Assembly (NCBI RefSeq): GCF_003946865.1
Contig: NZ_QXTH01000013.1
Span: 62,001-126,000, forward strand
Source: Antribacter gilvus
GTDB lineage: Bacteria > Actinomycetota > Actinomycetes > Actinomycetales > Cellulomonadaceae
Reading direction: 5' to 3'
DNA length: 64,000 bases
Shown here piece by piece: positions 47,954 to 55,258 of this stretch (position 1 is the first letter of the stretch; each line of letters begins with the position of its first letter). The notes beneath the pieces were generated by a model that worked only from the letters and a program-made list of their open reading frames with translations, ran no database searches and was not told the origin of the DNA. Both the position numbers and the translations under genes were made by a program.

Positions 47954-49231
47954 CCGGTCCGTCCGGGACCGGGTGAACGCCTCCGCGAGGCGGCCCGCGG
48001 CGAGACCCACCTGCCACTCACGCGCGCCGCGCCCGCGCAGGAACTCCGCGATGCTCGCCGCGTCGGCGGGCTCCGGCGGCGTCCAGCACAGGCGGCGCAG
48101 GGCGTCCGGCTGGAGCAGGTTCTCAGCGGGCACCGCGTGCTCCTCGGAGAGCGCGGTGATGACCTCCCGGGCGAAGGTCAGGCGCCGCGCCGCCTCGGGG
48201 TCGCGGTCGCCCCAGCTGCGGGGCGGGGGTGGGCCGTCCGTGCGCGGGCCGCGGACGGACGGCAGCGCCGAGGCGGGCAGCGCGAGCGCCTGGTCGATGG
48301 CGTGCTGCCAGTACGGGGCACGACGGCGGGTCCCCTTCCCGGCGAACTCCGGGATGGTCACGAGCTGCGGCACCGTGCGCGGGAGCGCCTTCGCCGCGGC
48401 GACGATCGCGCGGTCGGGCAGCACCCGGCCCGGCGACACGTCTCGTGCGCGGGCGTTGGCGTCGCGTGCCTGCCAGAGGCTGCGGACGACGGCCATCTGC
48501 CGCGCCTCGCGCAGCACGTGCATGCCCGACGTGCGGCGCCACGGGTCGATGCGCGGAGCCGGCAGGGGAGCGAGGCGGACCGCCTCGAACTCCTGCGCGG
48601 CCCACTCGGTCTTGCCGGCGGCCTCCAGCCGCTCCGCCAGCCGGTCGCGGAGCTCCACCAGCACCTCGACGTCGAGCGCCGCGTAGCGCAGCCAGTCCTC
48701 GGGCAGCGGCCGCGTGGACCAGTCCACGGCGGAGTGCTCCTTGGCGAGGCCGAGCCCGAGGACCTCCGCCACGACGGCGGCGAGCCCCACGCGCTCCAGG
48801 CCCAGCAGACGGGCCGCGAGCTCGGTGTCGAAGACGCGGGCCGGGCGCAGGCCGTGCTCGGCGAGCCCCGGCAGGTCCTGGGACGCGGCGTGCAGCACGT
48901 GCTCGGCGTCCCCGACCGCCTCGCCCAGGGGCGCGAGGTCGGGGATCGCCACGGGGTCGATGAGGGCGGTGCCCGCGCCGGCCCGGCGCACCTGCACGAG
49001 GTACGTGGCCTGCCCGTACCGGTAGCCGGAGGCCCGCTCGGCGTCCGCGGCGACGGGACCGGTGCCGACGGCGAAGGCCTCGACCACCTTCCGGAACGCC
49101 GCCGGGCTGTCGATGACGGGCGGCAGACCCTCTGACGGTTCGGTCAGCGGGACCACGTCACCCAGGGGTCCGGCCTCCACGTCGCCCGCGGACTGGGGGG
49201 GCTCGGACACGGCGGGTGGGGTGGTGCTCAT
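47921..49231 (-). CDS. rnd: ribonuclease D-like 3'-5' exonuclease with HRDC domain
   Basis: A 436-residue protein with a DEDD exonuclease domain (DAERASGYRYGQATYLVQV, the exonuclease-I Asp/Glu motif; FDTELAARLLG; and RYAALDVEVLVELRDRL near residue 210) and an HRDC domain (WQARDANARARDVSPGRVLPDRAIVAAAKALP). RNase D trims tRNA and other RNA 3' ends. ATG overlaps the DUF3000 stop (ATGA), so it is coupled. The last 13 residues (TDRSAVPRHEDLP) come from the inserted element, and the 3' end overlaps the convergent NACHT gene by 33 bp. Confidence 0.88.
   Translation of the reverse strand: MSTTPPAVSEPPQSAGDVEAGPLGDVVPLTEPSEGLPPVIDSPAAFRKVVEAFAVGTGPVAADAERASGYRYGQATYLVQVRRAGAGTALIDPVAIPDLAPLGEAVGDAEHVLHAASQDLPGLAEHGLRPARVFDTELAARLLGLERVGLAAVVAEVLGLGLAKEHSAVDWSTRPLPEDWLRYAALDVEVLVELRDRLAERLEAAGKTEWAAQEFEAVRLAPLPAPRIDPWRRTSGMHVLREARQMAVVRSLWQARDANARARDVSPGRVLPDRAIVAAAKALPRTVPQLVTIPEFAGKGTRRRAPYWQHAIDQALALPASALPSVRGPRTDGPPPPRSWGDRDPEAARRLTFAREVITALSEEHAVPAENLLQPDALRRLCWTPPEPADAASIAEFLRGRGAREWQVGLAAGRLAEAFTRSRTDRSAVPRHEDLP
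47964..47992. repeat. right 29-bp direct repeat (inside current rnd)
   Basis: This copy is read as part of the present rnd gene, which then runs 14 codons further into the inserted DNA. Confidence 0.85.
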
Positions 49232-49875
49232 GGACCCACCGTAGGGTGCCTCGGGGAACGGCTCGTAAACCGCCTGGTCAGGGACGCGACGCCGGCCCAG
49301 GCCGGGGGCAGGCCGGCGGCGGTGGCGAGGAGCGCCCCCCAGGCGGCGAGGTGGGGGCCGAGGTTCAGGTCGGTCGGGGTCCATGACGCGCGGATCTCCA
49401 GGTCCACCGCGTCCGGCGTACCAGCGAGGGCGCCGTAGGAGTGGGAGAGCACCCGCGTGATCGTGCCCCCTTCGGCCACCAGGTTGACGCCCGGTTCCAG
49501 GCCGGCGTCGGTCAGGCTCTCCTGGACCCAGGACCAGGCGACGTCCGCGAGGACCGGGTCCGCCGCCATCTCCGGGTCGGTGGTGCCACGTACGAGCGTG
49601 ACCACGCGGAAGGTGCCGTGCCACGCCTCCTGGCCGGCCGGGTCGTGCAGGAGGACGAAGCGCCCGGTGGCGAGGGCCTCGTCGTCGTCATGGCCGTGGG
49701 TCCCTGGGGGCGCACCCGGGATCACGTCCGCGCTGAGGGCCACGCTCCAGGGCGCGACCCGCACGGGCGCGGGGATCTCCGTGAGGTGTACCTCGGGGCG
49801 CAGCGCCTGACCTCGCAGGGCGTCGAGCGCGGCTGCGAAGTCAGGGGGGACGCCGGTGGGCGGGCCACTGGTCAC
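49228..49875 (-). CDS. DUF3000 family protein
   Basis: A 215-residue protein of the actinobacterial DUF3000 family (FAAALDALRGQALRPEVHLTEIPAPVRVAPWSVALSADV at the start, DLEIRASWTPTDLNLGPHLAAWGALLATAAGLPPAWAG near the end). The function is unknown; the conserved place upstream of an RNase D/HRDC gene suggests a shared role. The GTG at 49875 follows TAAGTT (49883-49888) by 7 nt, so the operon DUF3000-rnd probably starts with a leaderless transcript. Confidence 0.85.
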   Translation of the reverse strand: MTSGPPTGVPPDFAAALDALRGQALRPEVHLTEIPAPVRVAPWSVALSADVIPGAPPGTHGHDDDEALATGRFVLLHDPAGQEAWHGTFRVVTLVRGTTDPEMAADPVLADVAWSWVQESLTDAGLEPGVNLVAEGGTITRVLSHSYGALAGTPDAVDLEIRASWTPTDLNLGPHLAAWGALLATAAGLPPAWAGVASLTRRFTSRSPRHPTVGP

Positions 49876-49882
49876 GTCCAGA

Positions 49883-49888
49883 AACTTA
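49883..49888 (-). promoter_or_regulatory. -10 hexamer (TAAGTT) of the DUF3000-rnd operon
   Basis: TAAGTT on the minus strand is 7 nt before the GTG at 49875. Confidence 0.5.
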
Positions 49889-49945
49889 CGCGTGCGGCGC
49901 GTCGCGTCGACACACCACGCGCCGGTGTCGCCGGATTGTGATTTT

Positions 49946-49997
49946 GCGCTCGACGGCGCCGGTGCACACCTGGGTGCGCACCGGCGCCGTCGAGCGC
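49946..49997. terminator. 20-bp perfect-arm hairpin after DUF805
   Basis: Arms 49946-49965 and 49978-49997 are exact complements with a 12-nt loop that may pair further. It lies downstream of the DUF805 gene and before the DUF3000 promoter. Confidence 0.65.
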
Positions 49998-50034
49998 CTC
50001 ATCGGCGTGACCTGCGCGAGCGTCAGGGCTGGGC

Positions 50035-50481
50035 TCAGACGGCCGCAGCCACCTCGGCCTTGGGGTCCGGGCCGAACTGGTTGTCGCCGGCGGTGCCGGC
50101 CGTGGCGGCCCAGACGATCAGCATGATCGGGCCGACGATCGGGACCAGGACGAAGAAGTACCAGAAGCCGGAGCGGCCGGTGTCGTGCAGGCGGCGGACG
50201 ATCGCGGCGAGCGACGGCAGGAACAGCGCCAGGCTCACGAGGCCGTAGATCGACATGCCGAGGGAGTACGACGCGGGCGCGGCGGGCACCACACCGGTCT
50301 CCGCAGCCGCCGTCATCGAGGTCATGTACTCGGTGAGGCCAGGCGCGACCGCGACCGCGTAGACGACGGACATGACGACGGCGACGGCCAGGGCGAACCA
50401 CCAGTACTCGGAGCGCCGGGCACGCCCCTTGAAGTCCACGAACTTGCTCAGGCAGGTGCGGATCGACTCGACGAACGACAT
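50035..50481 (-). CDS. DUF805 family membrane protein
   Basis: A 148-residue membrane protein with three to four helices. The N-terminal FVDFKGRARRSEYWWF and the segment AAIVRRLHDTGRSGFWYFFVLVPIVGPIMLIVW are DUF805 hallmarks (family also called YhaH-like). The role is unknown. GAGAGGG lies about 10 nt upstream of the ATG. A promoter on the minus strand with TTGTCA (50560-50565), an 18-bp gap and CACACT (50536-50541) is present. Confidence 0.85.
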   Translation of the reverse strand: MSFVESIRTCLSKFVDFKGRARRSEYWWFALAVAVVMSVVYAVAVAPGLTEYMTSMTAAAETGVVPAAPASYSLGMSIYGLVSLALFLPSLAAIVRRLHDTGRSGFWYFFVLVPIVGPIMLIVWAATAGTAGDNQFGPDPKAEVAAAV

Positions 50482-50535
50482 TTCAGCAGCCCTCTCGGAT
50501 GGTGCAGACCACCTGTGTGATGGTCTCGTGCGCGC

Positions 50536-50565
50536 ACAGTGTGCTGTGTGTGAGGTATGGGTGAC
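50536..50565 (-). promoter_or_regulatory. putative promoter of DUF805
   Basis: Minus-strand -35 TTGTCA (50565-50560), 18-bp spacer, -10 CACACT (50541-50536). It would give a leader of ~50 nt with a ribosome site. Confidence 0.45.
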
Positions 50566-50735
50566 AAGTCGCTTGCTTCCGCCATTTCCGAAGCAGGGGA
50601 TAAGTGCTGGTCAGAGCGGTGCCATCGGGACGATGGACGTCCCAGGCGGGACCTGTGTGCTGCGCACTAGGCTGACGGCGGGCCACGGGCGCGGCCGCGC
50701 CCGGTTCCCGTCCCGACCGAAGGAGCAGGCAAGTC

Positions 50736-52172
50736 ATGTCAGCACGCGCACAGATCGGCGTCACCGGACTTGCGGTCATGGGCCGCAACCTCGCCCGGAA
50801 CTTCGCGCGCCATGGGTACACGGTCGCGGTGCACAACCGCTCGTACGCGAAGACCGAGTCCCTCGTCGCGGAGGCAGGCCACGAGGGCGACTTCGTGCCG
50901 TCCGAGTCGATGGCCGACTTCGTGGCGTCGCTCGAGCGTCCCCGCAAGGTCGTCATCATGGTCAAGGCCGGTGCGGCCACGGACGCCGTGATCGACGAGC
51001 TGGTGCCCCTCCTCGAGGAGGGCGACATCGTGGTGGACGCGGGCAACGCGCACTTCCCCGACACGATCCGGCGCGAGGCCGCGCTCAAGGAGCACGGCCT
51101 CCACTTCGTCGGGACCGGTGTGTCCGGCGGCGAGGAGGGTGCGCTGCTCGGCCCGTCGATCATGCCGGGCGGCACGCGGGAGTCGTACGAGTCGCTGGGC
51201 CCCATCCTCGAGGACATCTCCGCCAAGGTCGACGGCACGCCGTGCTGCACCTACGTGGGTCCCGACGGCGCCGGGCACTTCGTCAAGATGGTGCACAACG
51301 GCATCGAGTACGCCGACATGCAGCTCATCGCGGAGGCGTACGACCTGCTCAAGCAGGGGCTGGGCGCCTCGGCCGCGGAGATCGGCGAGATCTTCGCGCA
51401 GTGGAACACCGGCGACCTCGAGTCGTTCCTCATCGAGATCACGGCGGACGTGCTCCAGCACGTCGATGCGGCGACGGGCCAGGCGTTCGTCGACGTCGTG
51501 CTCGACCAGGCCGAGCAGAAGGGCACGGGCCGCTGGACCGTGCAGAACGGTCTCGACCTGGGCGTGCCGATCACCGGCATCGCCGAGGCCACGTTCGCCC
51601 GCGCGCTGTCCGGCTCGGTGCCGCAGCGCGAGGCAGGTCGCTCCGCGCTGCCCGCCCACGCGCAGGAGTGGGAGGTCAAGGACCGCGACGCGTTCATCGA
51701 GGACGTGCGCCTCGCGCTGTACGCCTCCAAGGTCGTGGCGTACTCGCAGGGCTTCGACCAGATCGCGGCGGCGTCCCTCGAGAACGGCTGGGACATCGAC
51801 CGCGGAGCCATGGCGCGCATCTGGCGCGGTGGCTGCATCATCCGGGCGCGGTTCCTCAACCGCATCACCGAGGCGTACGAGCGCGACGCGGCCCTGCCGC
51901 TGCTCCTCGCCGACCCCTACTTCACCGACGCGGTGGGCAACGGGCTCTCGGCCTGGCGTCGCATCGTGGCCGGTGCCGCGCAGAACGGCGTGCCCACGCC
52001 GGCGTTCTCCTCGTCGCTCGCCTACTACGACGGCGTGCGGGCCGAGCGCCTGCCGGCCGCCCTCATCCAGGCGCAGCGCGACTTCTTCGGCGCGCACACC
52101 TACCGGCGCGTGGACCGCGACGGTACCTTCCACACCCAGTGGTCGGGCGACCGCGCGGAGGTCGAGGCGTGA
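50736..52172 (+). CDS. gnd: 6-phosphogluconate dehydrogenase, decarboxylating
   Basis: A 478-residue enzyme of the pentose phosphate pathway that makes ribulose-5-phosphate and NADPH. The NADP motif GLAVMGRNLARN and the signature segments GTGVSGGEEGALLGPSIMPGG and HFVKMVHNGIEYADMQLIAEAYDLL are complete. The ATG has AAGGAGC 11 nt upstream. The stop overlaps a possible GTG start of the next gene (GTGA at 52169). Confidence 0.95.
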   Translation: MSARAQIGVTGLAVMGRNLARNFARHGYTVAVHNRSYAKTESLVAEAGHEGDFVPSESMADFVASLERPRKVVIMVKAGAATDAVIDELVPLLEEGDIVVDAGNAHFPDTIRREAALKEHGLHFVGTGVSGGEEGALLGPSIMPGGTRESYESLGPILEDISAKVDGTPCCTYVGPDGAGHFVKMVHNGIEYADMQLIAEAYDLLKQGLGASAAEIGEIFAQWNTGDLESFLIEITADVLQHVDAATGQAFVDVVLDQAEQKGTGRWTVQNGLDLGVPITGIAEATFARALSGSVPQREAGRSALPAHAQEWEVKDRDAFIEDVRLALYASKVVAYSQGFDQIAAASLENGWDIDRGAMARIWRGGCIIRARFLNRITEAYERDAALPLLLADPYFTDAVGNGLSAWRRIVAGAAQNGVPTPAFSSSLAYYDGVRAERLPAALIQAQRDFFGAHTYRRVDRDGTFHTQWSGDRAEVEA

Positions 52173-53488
52173 GGGGTCTCCCCGGCGGCGCCGGTCCCGG
52201 CGCCGGAGGGTCCGGCAGCGGCCTGCCCGCGGGCAGGGTCGACGACCTGATGGTCGTGGGTGTCGGCGGGGACATCGGCATGTACGCACTGTGCCGTGCC
52301 TTCCACGAGCAGTACGGCGCCCCGGCGGTCGTCCTGTCCACGGTCGCGACGCGAGCCATGCAGGACTCGGCGATCGTGACCAACCTCGTGGACCCGGGCC
52401 TCGACGACACGGAGACGTTCCTCCGGTCGCTCGAGGGCGTCGCCGCCGAGCACCCCACCCGTCGCAAGATCCTGCTCACCAACGCGGACTGGTTCGTGCG
52501 GACCGTCGTCGAGAACCGGGAGCGCCTGGAGGCGGCCGGCTACCTCACGCCGTACCCGTCGCGCGAGGTGCTCGACGTGGTGAGCACCAAGGAGGGCTTC
52601 GCGCAGGTCTGCGACCAGCTCGGCATCCCGACGCCCCGCACCGTCGTGGTGGACGTGCCGACGCTGGTCGCGGCGGGCGGCCGGGCCGCGATCCCGGGCC
52701 TGCAGATGGACCTGGAGTTCCCCGTGGTGGCCAAGCCGTCGGACTCGGCGGCGTGGCACTACGTGGACTTCCCGGGCAAGGCGAAGATCCACCACGTGGA
52801 GAGCCGGCCAGAGCTGGAGAAGCTGGTGGGCCACCTGGTCGACGCGGGTTTCCCCTCCACCCTGCTCGTCCAGGAGTTCATCCCGGGTGACGAGACGCAG
52901 ATGCGGTCGCTGACCGCGTACCGCGACACCACGGGCACGGTCACGCTGCTCGCCACGGGCCGGGTGCTGCTCGAGGAGCACACGCCGGGCACGCTCGGCA
53001 TCCCCGCGGCGATCCTGGTGGAGCCGTACGACGACGCGATGGAGGCCGCCACGCGGTTCCTCGACGCGACCGGCTACGTGGGCTTCGCGAACTTCGACTA
53101 CAAGCTGGACCCCCGTACGGGCCGGCACGTGTACTTCGAGGTGAACCCGCGCATCGGGCGGAACAACTACTACGTCACCGCGGGCGGGGCCAACGTGGCC
53201 CGCGTGCTCGTGGAGGACCAGGTGCTGGGCCGTCCGATCATGCCGGCGCGCGCGGTGCAGGAGGTCCTGTACTCGGTGGTGCCCTTCGGCCTGCTGATGA
53301 GGTACGTGCTGGACCCGGAGCTCCGGGACCGGCTGAAGGACCTCAAGGCGAAGGGCCGCGTGGTGAACCCCCTCAAGTACGACGGGGACGGCGGGCTCAA
53401 GCGCCGCCTCATCGTCGAGGGCATCACGCAGAACTACCGCCGCAAGTACGCGCAGTACTACCCGGCGCCGACGGCGACGGGCCACTGA
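52169..53488 (+). CDS. ATP-grasp carboxylate-amine ligase
   Basis: A 439-residue ligase (GTG 52169, overlapping gnd; ATG 52250 is the alternative and would give 412 residues). ATP-grasp motifs are visible: EFPVVAKPSDSAAWHYVDF (Lys for ATP), LLVQEFIPGDETQMRSL, and GFANFDYKLDPRTGRHVYFEVNPRIGRNNYYV (metal-binding E/N). ATP-grasp proteins of this type include the D-aspartate ligase of Enterococcus (Aslfm), which builds peptidoglycan cross-bridges. Related actinobacteria have D-Asp in their cross-bridge, so a cell-wall role is plausible but inferred. Co-transcription with gnd is likely. Confidence 0.8.
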   Translation: MRGLPGGAGPGAGGSGSGLPAGRVDDLMVVGVGGDIGMYALCRAFHEQYGAPAVVLSTVATRAMQDSAIVTNLVDPGLDDTETFLRSLEGVAAEHPTRRKILLTNADWFVRTVVENRERLEAAGYLTPYPSREVLDVVSTKEGFAQVCDQLGIPTPRTVVVDVPTLVAAGGRAAIPGLQMDLEFPVVAKPSDSAAWHYVDFPGKAKIHHVESRPELEKLVGHLVDAGFPSTLLVQEFIPGDETQMRSLTAYRDTTGTVTLLATGRVLLEEHTPGTLGIPAAILVEPYDDAMEAATRFLDATGYVGFANFDYKLDPRTGRHVYFEVNPRIGRNNYYVTAGGANVARVLVEDQVLGRPIMPARAVQEVLYSVVPFGLLMRYVLDPELRDRLKDLKAKGRVVNPLKYDGDGGLKRRLIVEGITQNYRRKYAQYYPAPTATGH

Positions 53489-53497
53489 GGTCGCTGC

Positions 53498-53546
53498 CCG
53501 ACGGCGGGCCGGCCGCCTCCGCGTGAGGCGACCGGCCCGCCGTCGG
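53498..53546 (+). terminator. 22-bp-arm hairpin after the ATP-grasp gene
   Basis: Arms 53498-53519 and 53525-53546 pair at 21 of 22 positions with a 5-nt loop, 10 bp after the ATP-grasp stop. No T-tract. Confidence 0.7.
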
Positions 53547-53555
53547 CCGGGCCGA

Positions 53556-53605
53556 GAACAACCTTCCGCTCGCTCCGGGGGCACGTAGCCTGCACAAGGT
53601 TGTTC
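53556..53605. repeat. 10-bp inverted repeat, 30-nt spacing
   Basis: GAACAACCTT (53556-53565) and AAGGTTGTTC (53596-53605). A similar GAGAACAACCT stands at 17809. It could be an operator of the decayed MFS gene. Confidence 0.35.
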
Positions 53606-53622
53606 CGGGGCCGGCCCCGCTG

Positions 53623-53641
53623 GACCCTCGACCAGGTCGAG
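53623..53641. promoter_or_regulatory. MerR-type operator before MFS remnant
   Basis: Contains the dyad CTCGACC-A-GGTCGAG; the 19-bp sequence is identical to 54166-54184 on the other side of the MFS remnant. It lies 18 bp before the MFS start. Confidence 0.6.
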
Positions 53642-53658
53642 CCCCCAGGCTCGCGGTC

Positions 53659-54167
53659 ATGACGACCTTCCTCGCTGCCCGACGACGGACGCGCCCGCCC
53701 GGCGCCCGCGAAGCTCTCCCGGCGGCCCCCCTCACGTGGCTGGGCGCCGCCACGACCTCCCAGCTCGGCGACGTGGTCATCGGCTTCGCCGTCGGCTGGG
53801 CCGCGGCCGGTACGGCGGCGCGGCAGCGGGCCTGGTGCTCGCGGCCGGCAGCGTGCCGACCGTCGTCCTGCTGTTGCTCGGCGGCACCGTGGCCGACCGG
53901 TTCGGCGCCCGCCGCATCATGATCCTGGGCGATGCGACGATGCTCGCCGTCTTGGCAGGGCTCGCGGTCGTCGTGCTGGGGCACGGGGCGTCGCTGTGGC
54001 TCCTCGACGCGGCGAGCGTGGTCCGCGGGGCCCTGGGCGTGCTGGCCTCGGTGACCTCCGCCGGGTTCGCGGCAGGCGTCTGCGCGGCCGGCCTGCTGTC
54101 GTGCGCTGTCGCCGGGACCACTGCCCTGATGGGCCTGGCCGGGTCGGCGACCAAGCGGCCGGTGTGA
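53659..54167 (+). pseudogene. MFS transporter remnant
   Basis: Reading from ATG 53659, the first ~50 residues (LTWLGAATTSQLGDVVIGFAVGWAAA) continue after a one-base deletion near 53808-53815 in another frame: AAGLVLAAGSVPTVVLLLLGGTVADRFGARRIMILGD, the MFS loop 2-3 motif. It then breaks off after about four helices and ends SCAVAGTTALMGLAGSATKRPV, so the middle and C-terminal half are deleted. No functional transporter can be made. The upstream MerR-type operator is intact, showing it was a MerR-regulated efflux gene. Confidence 0.75.
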
Positions 54168-54194
54168 CCCTCGACCAGGTCGAGGGCTCAGAAT
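54164..54194 (+). promoter_or_regulatory. MerR-type promoter of the regulator remnant
   Basis: -35 GTGACC (54164-54169), a 19-bp spacer that holds the CCCTCGACC-A-GGTCGAGGG dyad, and -10 CAGAAT (54189-54194), followed by 7 nt and an ATG at 54202. The over-long 19-bp spacer around a dyad is the hallmark of MerR-controlled promoters. Confidence 0.65.
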
Positions 54195-54201
54195 CAGGTC
54201 C

Positions 54202-54437
54202 ATGTCTGAGCGGTGCGCCTGAGCGACCACCGCGTCGACGTCGTCCAACCCGCCACGCCCGGTGCGGTCGTGTTCGACCGCGCCTACCTCCTCCAGGCGC
54301 TCGCCGCGTCAGGGGGCGACGAGGTGGCGCTGTCGCTCGACGCGGCGCGCGGCGCGCTGACGGTGGCGCGCCGGGACCGCCCCGAAGACCGGAGCCTGCT
54401 CATGCCCGTGCGGCTTGGATCCGCGGGATCGCGCTGA
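54202..54437 (+). pseudogene. remnant of a MerR regulator with beta-clamp-like C-terminus
   Basis: The ATG at 54202 after the MerR promoter reads only six codons to a stop. From GTG 54213 another frame gives 74 residues, PATPGAVVFDRAYLLQALAASGG onward, ending RSLLMPVRLGSAGSR. LLMPVRL and the FDRAYLLQAL segment are typical of the third domain of DNA polymerase III beta. In actinobacteria this domain occurs fused to MerR regulators next to MFS genes (from memory). The HTH has been deleted here, leaving the start, the promoter and the C-terminal domain. Confidence 0.6.
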
Positions 54438-54446
54438 GACCCGGGC

Positions 54447-54509
54447 AAACAAAAGCGGCCTCCCGAAGGAGGCCGCTGGGTCCAGGGCCGTTACTCCCTG
54501 GGGTGGTAT
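54447..54509 (-). ncRNA. candidate ~63-nt small RNA
   Basis: On the minus strand, -35 TAGACA (54544-54539), a 17-bp spacer and -10 TATCGT (54521-54516) would start an RNA near 54509. It would fold into CCAGGG/CCCTGG (54501-54482) and end in a 10-bp stem with a TTCG loop (54477-54454) followed by a T-run TTTTGTTT (54453-54447), the only canonical intrinsic terminator seen in the window. No ORF is inside. Its function is unknown. Confidence 0.6.
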
Positions 54510-54628
54510 GCACCGACGATAGTCGCGGCGGGCCGGGATGTCTAGGGCAGGCGGCATGGGTGCGCCTCCTATAGCCTCCTTGGGGGTGGCTGGCCAACAG
54601 GCTGATCGCCAAGGACTCGAACGAGAGT

Positions 54629-55258
54629 GTGGGGCGAGTGACCGGCCGGAACCTCATCGCGTACATCGATGGCTTCAACCTCTACCACGGCCTGCACGAG
54701 GTCACCCGGCGCAGGAAGTTGTGGTTGGACGTCGTGGACCTCACGCGCCGGCTCCGACCCCGTAGCCGGCTCGTCCAGGTGAAGTACTTCACCGCGCACG
54801 TCCTGGATCAGCCAGCCGCGCTGTCGCGCCAGGAGAACTACCTCAATGCGCTTCGGGCGCAGAACCCCGGGCTTCTCACCATCACTCTCGGCCGCTACCA
54901 GAAGCGAATGGTCGCGTGCCGGTCGTGCGGACACGTTCGGCCCCATTACGAGGAAAAGCAGACTGACGTCAATATCGCGACGGAGATCGTGGCTGATGCC
55001 CTCGCGGGACGGTGTCAGGACGCACTGATCATCAGCGCCGACAGTGACCTGGTGCCGGCCGTGACAATGGCGCAGAGACTTCCCGGCTACTTTGCCGTTG
55101 CCGCGTTCCCGCCGGGGCGACACTCGAACGACCTGAAGCGCCTCATGCCTGCGTCGTTCGGGATCCACCTGCCACGAATCGCCCAGGCTCAGCTTCCCTC
55201 TGTCGTGAAGGACCAGGAGAGTGGAACCCTCTATGCCAGACCGCCCTACTGGACCTGA
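54629..55258 (+). CDS. NYN-domain (LabA/DUF88-like) predicted ribonuclease
   Basis: A 209-residue protein with the NYN/PIN-like fold: AYIDGFNLYHGL near the start, EKQTDVNIATEIVADAL and LIISADSDLVPAV carry the acidic metal-site residues in the usual order. A CRSCGHVRPHY segment between them may bind zinc. These proteins are usually Mg-dependent RNases. Base composition is lower in G+C than neighbours, with codons such as AAT, ATT and TTT, so it may be transferred. GTG 54629 or 54638 can be the start; no good ribosome site is seen. Its end overlaps the SDR gene by 26 bp. Confidence 0.8.
   Translation: MGRVTGRNLIAYIDGFNLYHGLHEVTRRRKLWLDVVDLTRRLRPRSRLVQVKYFTAHVLDQPAALSRQENYLNALRAQNPGLLTITLGRYQKRMVACRSCGHVRPHYEEKQTDVNIATEIVADALAGRCQDALIISADSDLVPAVTMAQRLPGYFAVAAFPPGRHSNDLKRLMPASFGIHLPRIAQAQLPSVVKDQESGTLYARPPYWT

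Larger units (their letters stand above)
45744..47992 (+). mobile_element. 2.2 kb insertion with a NACHT gene, flanked by 29-bp direct repeats
   Basis: Identical 29-bp repeats (45744-45772 and 47964-47992) enclose 2,191 bp that hold a single gene. The repeat is the coding 3' end of rnd (encoding RLAEAFTRS on the minus strand). Removing one repeat plus the interior rebuilds an intact rnd ending in TAG nine bases before the FemAB ATG. Each repeat contains a small dyad, CGCCTC-CGC-GAGGCG. No integrase or transposase is inside, so it would be mobilised in trans or represents a minimal remnant. Confidence 0.75.

Noticed and set aside
54213-54437. The 74-residue frame as a real small gene.
   Set aside because: It starts in the middle of a beta-clamp-like domain and the promoter's own ATG is out of frame with it, so a remnant is more likely.
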